The position numbers were made by a program, and so were the translations under genes. Shown one piece after another: positions 1-6,141 of a stretch of DNA of 6,141 nt. A model generated the notes under the pieces. The model saw only the letters and a program-made list of their open reading frames with translations, was not told the DNA's origin and did not search any database. The DNA is from DSAR01 sp034437315. Lineage in GTDB: Bacteria; Chloroflexota; Anaerolineae; B4-G1. The DNA lies in contig DAOTUC010000266.1 in assembly GCA_034437315.1 (NCBI GenBank), forward strand, positions 1-6,141, in the 5' to 3' direction. How positions within the stretch are numbered: position 1 is the stretch's first letter; each line of letters opens with the position of its first letter.

Positions 1-648
1 AGTCTGCACATCGATCCAATCACGTCCACCCAGTTCTTGCACAGTGGGCCAAAGCGCACGGTAGAACTCCTGGACGTGGGTGTAGGTGTCTGGGTTGGGA
101 TAGCTGTTGTAATGAATGTCAAAATCGGCCGCCTTACTAGCTTTAAGAAGTGGCATCGGCTTTATGAAGACGTACTCTTGATCCGGCCACATCAAGAAGT
201 GGAAGTAAGAGACGAAAGGCCAGGAAAGCTTCTTGGCCTTGTACCTTGCGTCGGGGTCTCGGTTACGGAAGTGCAGGTAAGCAGTCGTGGCCTCAGCTAC
301 AAAATACTCCAATCGTTCCAAGAATGTCTCGTCACCATACAGAAACTTCTCAAGCGCAAGGACAAATTGCTTTTTCTCCTCCGTGTCGAGTTCGCGCACC
401 CACTGGTACTCGCTCCATCGCGCCAATGGCCCGCTGCTCATACTGAACGAATCCACCACCCGGTTACACACCTCTTCCCACTTTTTCTCTTCAATTAGTT
501 GGCGCAGTGCTCCCTGGTTTAGCCATTCCAGCATCTCTTGCCCACGATCATATTTATAGGCGTACTCATCTCTGATAAACTTGTTACCACGGAAGTCCGT
601 GTGACCATACCACTGTCGAAAGCGACTGATTAAGACATCAACGTCCAT
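1..648 (-). CDS. Unrecognised protein downstream of drmC, partial (C-terminus off the left edge)
   Basis: My own reading of the minus strand gives an ATG at 648-646 followed by 216 codons without a stop, reaching the left edge, so the gene is 3'-truncated by the window. The ATG is supported by an AGAAGGAG site at 662-655 with a 6-base spacer. The product begins MDVDVLISRF, is rich in aromatic and charged residues, and shows no signal peptide, membrane segment or nucleotide-binding motif in the visible part. Residues about 142-166 (SWPFVSYFHF...FIKPMPLL) and 176-216 (FDIHYNSYPNPDTY... ending RDWIDVQT) look like a conserved fold. From memory, a similar 'FxLKP ... FDxxYxSxPNWxTY ... DxIDVQSFIW' pattern occurs in uncharacterised proteins and ahead of AAA+ modules in McrB-like restriction proteins, but I could not test this. 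The gene lies 45 bases after drmC on the same strand and is less GC-rich than drmA. I am sure it is coding, but its function is unknown. Confidence 0.8.
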   Translation of the reverse strand, partial: MDVDVLISRFRQWYGHTDFRGNKFIRDEYAYKYDRGQEMLEWLNQGALRQLIEEKKWEEVCNRVVDSFSMSSGPLARWSEYQWVRELDTEEKKQFVLALEKFLYGDETFLERLEYFVAEATTAYLHFRNRDPDARYKAKKLSWPFVSYFHFLMWPDQEYVFIKPMPLLKASKAADFDIHYNSYPNPDTYTHVQEFYRALWPTVQELGGRDWIDVQT

Positions 649-654
649 TCTGTG

Positions 655-662
655 CTCCTTCT
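655..662 (-). promoter_or_regulatory. Shine-Dalgarno site of the gene at 648-1
   Basis: The minus strand reads AGAAGGAG followed by a 6-base spacer (cacaga) and the ATG at 648. This is a near-perfect match to the anti-Shine-Dalgarno sequence at standard spacing and fixes the start. It lies in the 45-base spacer (649-693) between the drmC stop and this ATG. I see no convincing -10/-35 pair or terminator hairpin in that spacer, so read-through from the drm genes is the simplest reading. Confidence 0.75.
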
Positions 663-693
663 ACCACACACTAATATCCAGAACTCTTCCGGG

Positions 694-1308
694 TTATACG
701 CATACTTCCTGAAATACCCCCATCTCGGCCAGCCGCTTCAAGTGCATCTCGACCTGCCCCGGCAATGGCCCACCGTGGACCAACAGCCCAAGCTCCATAT
801 TCAACGTCATCGCGTACTCGGTCAGGTTGGCGCTGGAGACCAACATCCTCTCTCCATCTGCGACCGCGACCTTCGCGTGGAGCGAGCCATATCTCCCGTC
901 GTCCGTGCGCAGCCGCTCATTCAAAGGCCAGACGTAGAGATGAACGCACCGGACAACTTCCTCGCCCAACGCACCGATTGTGTCGAACGCAATCCGTCCC
1001 TGACTCGCATCGGGTGTCTCCAGATAGATCGACACCGCCACACCTCTCTGAACCGCCTCTACGATAGCCTGACCGATAGCCTCTATTTTGTAGACGGCAA
1101 AGCTGACGATGTGCAGTCGCTCCCGCGCGCTATCGATGAGTTGGAGTAACGCCTGATCCGTGCGGCGCAGGGGAATGACACGGCTATCTGGCCCGGTCCA
1201 CACCAACTCCAACCTCTGGTGCTGCCGGTGAAACGCCTCGGTCTGCGCCGCAGTCAACAGCCCCAGCGCAACGCTTTGGGCGCTCACGTCGGGCGCCTCG
1301 CGCTCCAC
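694..1308 (-). CDS. drmC: DrmC phospholipase D-like domain (C-terminal three quarters of a split drmC)
   Basis: This 204-codon frame (GTG at 1308-1306, TAA at 696-694) encodes the PLD-like part of the DISARM protein DrmC. The visible catalytic motif is HAKVAVAD with H144, K146 and D151, followed by SSAN (158-161), which is a single HxK(x4)D motif. Enzymes of this fold with one motif usually act as dimers. Upstream are the VWTGP (36-40), LRRTDQALL (47-55) and VSFAVYK (68-74) blocks that I recognise as typical of DrmC, and downstream LTEYAMTLNMELG. No signal peptide or membrane segment is seen, so a cytoplasmic, nucleic-acid-related role is more likely than lipid hydrolysis. The exact role of DrmC in DISARM is not settled. 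The GTG is probably not the natural start: residues 2 onward continue the N-terminal domain encoded in the other frame at 1508-1284, and no Shine-Dalgarno site sits at a useful distance. If it is translated separately, it would depend on reinitiation at the overlap. Confidence 0.9.
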   Translation of the reverse strand: MEREAPDVSAQSVALGLLTAAQTEAFHRQHQRLELVWTGPDSRVIPLRRTDQALLQLIDSARERLHIVSFAVYKIEAIGQAIVEAVQRGVAVSIYLETPDASQGRIAFDTIGALGEEVVRCVHLYVWPLNERLRTDDGRYGSLHAKVAVADGERMLVSSANLTEYAMTLNMELGLLVHGGPLPGQVEMHLKRLAEMGVFQEVCV

Positions 1309-1508
1309 ATTTCGATGAAGGCGCTCACCCGTTGGCGGACAGCAGAGGGACTCACCGTGCCGATCACATGCACCCGCAAGCGTTGCCAGTCACCTGTGTT
1401 GGTCTCGCTAAATGCTATGGAGAGTTGCTCGGCCATCTCAAAAGGCAGATCGACGGCTAATTGCCGGATCTCTTCAGTTACCCGGGTCAATTGCTGCGTG
1501 TCGCCCAT
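1284..1508 (-). CDS. drmC: DrmC N-terminal fragment, cut short by a frameshift
   Basis: This 74-codon frame starts at the ATG at 1508-1506, 5 bases after the drmB stop, and ends at a TGA at 1286-1284. Its content (LTRVTEEIRQLAVDLP, then DWQRLRVHVIG and VRQRVSAFIEMW) resembles the helical N-terminal region of DrmC, which precedes the VWTGP block in intact family members. It overlaps the PLD-domain frame by 25 bases in a different register. Joining residue W68 here to residue E2 of the frame at 1308 gives a continuous protein of about 271 residues with normal DrmC spacing (W-ERE-APD). The last six codons of this frame (SARRPT) therefore look like out-of-frame read-through. The Shine-Dalgarno signal is weak (only TTGAG, 8 bases upstream), so translation probably relies on coupling to drmB. 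It could be a genuine mutation or a base missing from the assembly. Confidence 0.7.
   Translation of the reverse strand: MGDTQQLTRVTEEIRQLAVDLPFEMAEQLSIAFSETNTGDWQRLRVHVIGTVSPSAVRQRVSAFIEMWSARRPT
1301..1310 (-). other. drmC: Probable single-base deletion (frameshift) in drmC
   Basis: The minus strand reads ATG TGG AGC GCG at 1310-1299. Frame one reads on to a TGA at 1286-1284, while the family-like sequence continues one register back as GAG CGC GAG GCG CCC. Inserting one G after base 1305 (TGG AG to TGG GAG) restores a single reading frame through both halves. Loss of one G from a run of three is a common mutation and also a common sequencing error. I see no slippery heptamer of the X XXY YYZ type here, so programmed -1 frameshifting is unlikely. 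Confidence 0.7.
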
Positions 1509-1513
1509 GTCAT

Positions 1514-3373
1514 TTACTCAAAGAACGCCAGTTCGTCGATCTCGACCGTCCTGACCAGGGTCGAGCGGTCGAGGTACTTGTTGCCCCGCTCGCACGATGT
1601 CTCTGGTGCGAAGAGGCATGCATGACACGCGGCCGCGTGAATTGTGCGACCCCCAAGACTGGGAGCGTGTTCGGCACAGAGCGGGTCGCTGGCACACAGG
1701 TGCGCCGACTCCAATGCCTGCGAAATATGACGGCCCAGTGCCTCCGGTCGCCCCAGGTTCATCAGGCCGCCCAACGTCCCCTCGCTATCGGGCGCGGAGG
1801 TATAAATGAGCAGACCGGCCATTGGGCCGCCGGTCGCTTGCGCGGGCCGGGCGTAGATGCGCTCGCGGATGCTGGCCACGGCATAGCCGCACTCCAGCGC
1901 CAGTTGGCGCATCAGGACATGGGCGAAGGAATGGATCAGCACGTAGCGCATTCCTGGGAAACCTGCTTCCGGCTGCTCAATGTACCGGGCGGCACGCCAT
2001 TTTTGGTGTGAATCGAAGAACTCGTCCCCTCGTCCCTCGACGGCAGGCCGCGCCAGCCATTGGGTGATTCGCTCCTCGTTAAACTGGATGAAGATCCCCT
2101 CGCCGCGAACTTCCGTAGCCGGCACCCACGTCGGCTCCTGGCGCGAGAGCCGCACCGGGTCGATCTGGATGCTAAGGTCGGGATCGGTCAATTCTCCGAC
2201 CGCGTCCAGCCGGGTGAAGCCGACCATGGCTCGTACCTCGCGCAGCCGCTCAACCAGCACGACCTGCTCAATCAGCGCTGCATACCGCTCCGGTACAGCC
2301 ACCGGGGCCAGAAGGAAGTCCTCGTTGTTGAGCCGCGAATCGTGTTCCACGAAGACCTCCCACTCTGGAGCCTTGAGATCAGGCTCCTCCGATGGCGGCG
2401 GGATAGCGCCGGCGTCCTGCTGTTGGCGCGTCTGGATGGCCTCCCAGATATCCTCGTCCTCATACTGGCTCAACTCGCCCAATTGCCCGCCACTCCTCAA
2501 GAAGACAACGATATCAATACTCGTGGCGTTCTTCAACGTGGCCCAGTTCTCATCTACCAGTTGCGCCAGGCGATCCTTGTCCACCGGGATGGCGACGGTG
2601 CTGTAGACGACGGGAAACCAGGTATTGGACGCGCCTAAGATGATGGGTCGCACGGGGAGATCGCAGCCGTCGGGATCGTAGTTGCGCAGATGAGGATTGC
2701 GTCCCTGGCACGTAGGCAGCTTCTTCCGGTTCTCGCGCCCAAAGGCGTCCGAGAGCCGCCTCCGCTTATCACACGATACGCAGCGAACTTCCAGATCGCG
2801 CGCCTCTCCCGACGGGCCGTATTCGATGAGTCGCAGCCGAGGCGATTCGCACAGCTCGCCTTGATGGACGAATTCGATCCAGGGGAAGTCGTCCAGATGC
2901 CCGTTCTCGCAGGTGGCGAGAAAGCGGGCCGGCATCACCTCCGGATGTTTTCCTTTGCGGCAATTCTCATGCCGGTAGGCTGTTCGCTCCGGGCGATAGG
3001 GCGATTCCTTCAACTGAAAGAGGCCCGACTTGAGCGGGGCCAGCAGGCGGCAGAATGGGCAGACCATCCAGCGAGGAAAGGTCGCTACCGGCACGCCAAT
3101 GCGCGCCGCTTCATCGAAGGGATCGACAGATAGGCCCTCATCAGGAGCGGTCGGCGGGGATAGCAAGTAGTTGACATCCGGCAGCCGATAGCGCACCGCC
3201 CGCAACAGCCGGTTTTCAATGACCGGCCCCATATACTCTGGGTTTTGTGGCCAATCTTCCAGGCCGGTGACGATCACCGAGAACTTGGGCAGATCGATGA
3301 TGGCGCCGACGCCATAGGTGAACATCAACTGGCTGGGCCGGATTTCACCGACGCGGGTAGGATATGTCGTCAT
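1514..3373 (-). CDS. drmB: DrmB, DISARM DUF1998 protein
   Basis: This 619-residue protein is the DUF1998 component of DISARM, which partners the DrmA helicase in a cytoplasmic DNA-binding complex. The N-terminus carries the typical opening of the family (VGEIRPSQLMFTYGVGAIIDLP, residues 8-29). Residues 100-240 hold a cysteine-rich region that probably binds zinc: CPFC (105, 108), C138, CENGH (155-159), CVSC (198, 201), C222 and C237. The C-terminal DUF1998 part contains HSFAHVLMRQLALECGY (481-497), GLLIYTSAPDSEGTLGGL (520-537) and a cysteine cluster at C560, C566, C583, C586 and C594 (CxxC, then ETSCERGNKYLDR). All expected blocks are present and the length is normal, so it looks intact. The ATG at 3373-3371 is chosen because it overlaps the drmA stop as ATGA and has a strong ribosome binding site. 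The stop is TAA at 1516-1514. It has no helicase motifs of its own. Confidence 0.95.
   Translation of the reverse strand: MTTYPTRVGEIRPSQLMFTYGVGAIIDLPKFSVIVTGLEDWPQNPEYMGPVIENRLLRAVRYRLPDVNYLLSPPTAPDEGLSVDPFDEAARIGVPVATFPRWMVCPFCRLLAPLKSGLFQLKESPYRPERTAYRHENCRKGKHPEVMPARFLATCENGHLDDFPWIEFVHQGELCESPRLRLIEYGPSGEARDLEVRCVSCDKRRRLSDAFGRENRKKLPTCQGRNPHLRNYDPDGCDLPVRPIILGASNTWFPVVYSTVAIPVDKDRLAQLVDENWATLKNATSIDIVVFLRSGGQLGELSQYEDEDIWEAIQTRQQQDAGAIPPPSEEPDLKAPEWEVFVEHDSRLNNEDFLLAPVAVPERYAALIEQVVLVERLREVRAMVGFTRLDAVGELTDPDLSIQIDPVRLSRQEPTWVPATEVRGEGIFIQFNEERITQWLARPAVEGRGDEFFDSHQKWRAARYIEQPEAGFPGMRYVLIHSFAHVLMRQLALECGYAVASIRERIYARPAQATGGPMAGLLIYTSAPDSEGTLGGLMNLGRPEALGRHISQALESAHLCASDPLCAEHAPSLGGRTIHAAACHACLFAPETSCERGNKYLDRSTLVRTVEIDELAFFE
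3370..3373 (-). other. ATGA stop/start overlap joining drmA and drmB
   Basis: The minus strand reads ATGA at 3373-3370: ATG starts drmB and the overlapping TGA (3372-3370) ends drmA. This four-base overlap is a classic sign of translational coupling and points to matched production of two proteins known to form a complex. Confidence 0.9.
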
Positions 3374-6141
3374 GATGTCTTCTCCTCCTCCGGTTGTTTC
3401 TGAGTAGGGGGATCAGGTCGATCCATCCCGCCATCTTTCAAAATCAACGGCACATTTGGTTCGACGTCGCGCAGCGAATTGAGACAGGTGAAGGTATCCC
3501 AATCCTTCTCCGTCGGCTTTTTCAACAGGCTGATGACCCGCCCGCCGCCCTCTTTGCGTTTGATCTGATATCCGAGGATTGCCCCCTCGCTTTCCACTTC
3601 GGTCCGGGCGAGCCACTGATCCAATCGCTTCGCGATCAGCCGGCGCACTTGGTCATCGACTTGTTGACTGCCGGTGACCAGCCCGGCTCTCCGGGCGATG
3701 GCCTCCTGCGCGGCTTTGACAAAGGGATGCTGGCGCTCCAGTTTTCCGGCGTCCTCATTCGCGTTGAACGCCTCGCCCAGCAAGCGGATAATGGCGACCA
3801 AGACGCCAGTGAGGCCGCGATCCAGCGCTCGCGGCGAGAAAGGCGTCACCGAGAGCGCCTCGACCTGCTGGTAGAAGGTGGCGTGATAGTGCTCGAACCG
3901 CTCGTAGTGGCTCAGATCGCGGGGCCGCGCCCAGTTGTAGACGGTGCAAACCAGGCCGGGGAACCGGCGCCCGACGCGGCTGGTAGCCTGGATGTACTCG
4001 GCGGTCGCCTTGGGTTGGCTGGCAACGACCATCAGCCCCAGGCGGCTGACGTCCACGCCGACTGAGATCATGTTAGTCGCCAGAACGACGTCCAGCGGGG
4101 TTTTGCCATAGTCGATCTTCTCGCCGGCCTTTTTCTTGGCCTTCCGTGCCCTCTTCGCTTGAGGATCAAAGGGGGCCTCCAGGCGGTCCAGGATATGAGG
4201 GATCTCCGTTGAGCTTTTCCGAGAGGTTAACTCCTCAACGCTGTAAATAGTGCGGAGCGCCAAACCTCGCTGGTCCATACGCCGGAGGCGCGTGCGCACG
4301 GCGTCGTCGACCACGCGCCGCATCCCACCCAGCTCGCGCATTGAGTTGAAGTAGCCGACCAACGTCATCCACGGATCGGCGGCCCGGCCATATTTCTCGT
4401 AAAGTACCTGCGCGGCGGACATATAGGCCACGTAGACCCGGATCAATGCGGTCTTGAGGCGCGTGCCCGGCGCGCAGACGCCAAGGTACAACCGCCCCGG
4501 CGATTCGTTGCTGGAGGGGCGGCGCTGAGAGAAGAAGTTGTCGGCGGCGTCGAGGCCGGAGGGCGGGAAGATCCGCACCTGGCGCAGGAAGAGGCTGTTG
4601 ATTTGGTCGCTGGCGCGGCGGATGGTGGCCGTCGAGGCAACGACCTTGGGGCGCACCGTCTGCCCGTCCAGCTCCCACGACGCCAGGTGATCGACCGCCG
4701 TCTCGTAGAGGCCGACCAAGGTGCCCAGCGGCCCGCTGATCAGATGCAACTCATCCTGAATGATCAGGTCAGGGGGCCGCAGCGGCTTCTCGTCTTGCGT
4801 CGCTACGGCGGGGAACTTGCGCAGTGCACGGTGGCGATCCCGGTCCTCGATCTCCGGTGAACAGAAACCGTGGCGCGGGCAGTAGCCGTTGACCTGGCCG
4901 AAGAGCATCTGCGTCTCGCCCTTCCACGGCATCTGAGCGAACTTATCGACCGTGGCGATGACGAGCGTGGGCAAGCGACGGTAGATCTCCTCGTCCACGA
5001 CGACGATGGGGATGCCCTCGTCGGGCGACTGCTTGGTGCTGAAGGGGCACTGACCGTACTTATCACTGCAATACTGGAAGGTGCGGGCGCGGCCCTGCTT
5101 GTAGGTCTCGACCTGGATGTCGTTCTTGGCGGGGTCGATGGGCTTGCCGCACCAGGGGCAGTTGGTCAGTTGGTGGGGCGATCCAACGCCGCCAACGGCG
5201 CCGCCGCCCCAGCCCATCCCGTGGTCGCGCTTGAGGGATTCGGCGGCCTGGTCGGTCCAATTGGGCGTGCTGCGCATCCCCACCCACAGGCCGATGCGGA
5301 AAGGCTCTTCGCCCCAGGCGGCGGGATCCTCGCGGCGAATGATCTCGCAGGCGGCGATGAGGGTGGTCGCGCGCTGGAACTGTTGGAGTGTGAGCAGGCG
5401 CAGGGTGTAGCGCATCAGCACCGCCACGCCGGCGCGCCCGGAGCGCCCGCCCAACTCGCCCCGCAAGCGGCGGATGCCCATTGTGAAGGCCGCCACGCCC
5501 AGGTAGGCCTCGGTCTTGCCGCCGCCGGTGGGGAACCAGAGCAGGTCGGCCATCGCCTCGGTGGGATGGCTGCGATCTGGGTGGGTCGGATCGGCCATCG
5601 CCGGCAGGTTGAGGAGCACGAAGGCCAACTGGAAGGGGTACCAACTCCGGTTCTGGGGCGCGTCGATGTCGTCCAAGTCCGGCGCTTGATCCTGGCGCAC
5701 CATGCGCGTGTAGATCGAGCGAACGCGCTGCAAGTGCATCGCGCGATTGGCAAAGCGGAACGCCTCAGCGGCCTGCGGGTTCTCGTCAAGTAACGTGATG
5801 CCCCGCTCAATGCGCGCCAATGCCTCGCGGCACCGCGCCAATGATTGTTCGGCGGCGGCCTGGTAGGGCGCGAGGTCGGGCGGCGGAGCGGCCAGGCGCG
5901 CCGCCTGCTCATCGATCCAGCCGGCATAGGCCTCGACCAGGGGGGTGAGCGCAGCGGCGAAGTCACCCATCTCCAGCTCCGATAGGGCGCGCATATCGAG
6001 GAGCGCCTCGTCCAGCAGGGGGATCTCCTCCGGCGTGGGCGGTTTCATCTGCTCCACTTCGTAGGTGGGCAGCACCTCGGTGCGCACCTCCACAGCGCGG
6101 TCATCATGCCCTTCGGCCAGCGTGGGATGGACGGCGACGCC
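3370..6141 (-). CDS. drmA: DrmA, DISARM superfamily 2 helicase, partial (N-terminus off the right edge)
   Basis: DrmA is the ATP-dependent helicase of DISARM that loads on foreign DNA with DrmB. The visible frame is 923 residues. Positions below count from an in-frame GTG at 6093-6091. Helicase motifs appear in order: Walker A in WFPTGGGKTEA (186-196), DEAH-type Walker B QDELHLI (446-452), motif III STATI (487-491), the motif V region ATNMISVGVDV (672-682) and motif VI QATSRVGRR (702-710). Between Walker A and Walker B lies a glycine-rich loop (292-304) followed by a likely zinc site (C312, C315, C342, C349) and a second CPRHGFC (405-411). A basic stretch KRARKAKKKAGEKI (647-660) precedes motif V. 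The frame stays open for 16 codons upstream of the GTG to the window edge, and no Shine-Dalgarno site precedes that GTG, so the true start is beyond the window. The tail is short and hydrophilic. All catalytic motifs look intact. The drmA stop overlaps the drmB start. Confidence 0.95.
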   Translation of the reverse strand, partial: GVAVHPTLAEGHDDRAVEVRTEVLPTYEVEQMKPPTPEEIPLLDEALLDMRALSELEMGDFAAALTPLVEAYAGWIDEQAARLAAPPPDLAPYQAAAEQSLARCREALARIERGITLLDENPQAAEAFRFANRAMHLQRVRSIYTRMVRQDQAPDLDDIDAPQNRSWYPFQLAFVLLNLPAMADPTHPDRSHPTEAMADLLWFPTGGGKTEAYLGVAAFTMGIRRLRGELGGRSGRAGVAVLMRYTLRLLTLQQFQRATTLIAACEIIRREDPAAWGEEPFRIGLWVGMRSTPNWTDQAAESLKRDHGMGWGGGAVGGVGSPHQLTNCPWCGKPIDPAKNDIQVETYKQGRARTFQYCSDKYGQCPFSTKQSPDEGIPIVVVDEEIYRRLPTLVIATVDKFAQMPWKGETQMLFGQVNGYCPRHGFCSPEIEDRDRHRALRKFPAVATQDEKPLRPPDLIIQDELHLISGPLGTLVGLYETAVDHLASWELDGQTVRPKVVASTATIRRASDQINSLFLRQVRIFPPSGLDAADNFFSQRRPSSNESPGRLYLGVCAPGTRLKTALIRVYVAYMSAAQVLYEKYGRAADPWMTLVGYFNSMRELGGMRRVVDDAVRTRLRRMDQRGLALRTIYSVEELTSRKSSTEIPHILDRLEAPFDPQAKRARKAKKKAGEKIDYGKTPLDVVLATNMISVGVDVSRLGLMVVASQPKATAEYIQATSRVGRRFPGLVCTVYNWARPRDLSHYERFEHYHATFYQQVEALSVTPFSPRALDRGLTGVLVAIIRLLGEAFNANEDAGKLERQHPFVKAAQEAIARRAGLVTGSQQVDDQVRRLIAKRLDQWLARTEVESEGAILGYQIKRKEGGGRVISLLKKPTEKDWDTFTCLNSLRDVEPNVPLILKDGGMDRPDPPTQKQPEEEKTS
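3382..3391 (-). promoter_or_regulatory. Ribosome binding site of drmB
   Basis: The minus strand reads GGAGGAGGAG at 3391-3382, ending 8 bases before the drmB ATG at 3373. It lies inside the end of drmA, where it encodes part of the PEEEKTS tail. Its strength and spacing confirm the drmB start. Confidence 0.75.

Noticed and set aside
37..498. A 153-codon plus-strand open frame at the left end
   Set aside because: The minus strand across the same bases is open throughout, with a good Shine-Dalgarno site and a protein-like sequence rich in aromatic and charged residues. The plus-strand product has no recognisable features and no ribosome binding site that I can see.
649..693. Promoter or terminator between drmC and the distal gene
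   Set aside because: The 45-base spacer shows no stem with a T-run and no convincing -10/-35 pair. Only the Shine-Dalgarno site is supported.
1295..1312. Programmed -1 ribosomal frameshift in drmC
   Set aside because: The site reads ATGTGGAGC with no slippery heptamer and no obvious downstream stem or pseudoknot. A simple base loss explains it better.
1412..2638. Plus-strand open frames of about 190-210 codons opposite drmB
   Set aside because: They are antisense to conserved DUF1998 and middle regions of drmB, and their products are Arg/Ser/Gln-rich without domains. They are composition shadows.
4870..5793. A 307-codon plus-strand open frame antisense to drmA
   Set aside because: It lies wholly opposite the drmA helicase core and has a low-complexity Ala/Gly/Val/Leu/His-rich product with no recognisable motif. 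GC-rich coding sequence leaves few stops on the opposite strand, so it is a shadow.
1..6141. CRISPR arrays, tRNA or rRNA genes, insertion sequences or attachment sites
   Set aside because: The sequence is almost fully occupied by minus-strand coding frames. I saw no regularly spaced direct repeats, terminal inverted repeats, transposase motifs or cloverleaf-like stretches.

Overview
The window carries one strand of coding sequence: everything I can support lies on the minus strand, so transcription runs from the right edge to the left edge. The core is recognisable as the three-gene core of a DISARM anti-phage defence locus, in the order drmA (helicase), drmB (DUF1998 protein), drmC (phospholipase D-like protein). 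It is followed by an unrecognised gene that runs off the left edge. DISARM is a known bacterial restriction-type system. The cargo genes that define its class (a DNA methyltransferase plus drmD or drmE) would be expected to the right of this window and cannot be judged here.

Layout from right to left (5' to 3' of the transcript). Bases 6141-3370 encode drmA, which is open to the window edge, so its N-terminus is missing. Bases 3373-1514 encode drmB, whose ATG overlaps the drmA stop in an ATGA junction and has a strong purine-rich ribosome binding site inside the drmA tail. Bases 1508-694 encode drmC, starting 5 bases after the drmB stop. drmC is broken into two overlapping frames (1508-1284 and 1308-694), with the break best explained by one missing G after base 1305. 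Bases 649-693 are a short spacer with a good Shine-Dalgarno site. Bases 648-1 hold a 216-codon open frame with its own ATG, no stop, and a lower GC content than the rest.

How the parts would work together: in DISARM, DrmA and DrmB form a DNA-binding helicase complex that senses foreign DNA, a methyltransferase marks self DNA, and DrmC is a PLD-fold accessory protein. The tight junctions here suggest one polycistronic transcript and translational coupling. The fourth gene follows on the same strand after only 45 bases, so it could be co-transcribed. It may be an additional defence component or the start of a separate neighbouring defence gene.

Organism: GC-rich coding sequence (42 of 60 bases in 5461-5520) with frequent GTG codons and Shine-Dalgarno sites fits a GC-rich bacterium. 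The protein style would suit Chloroflexota or a similar phylum, but this is only an impression. There are no RNA genes, CRISPR repeats, insertion sequences or clear terminators in the window.
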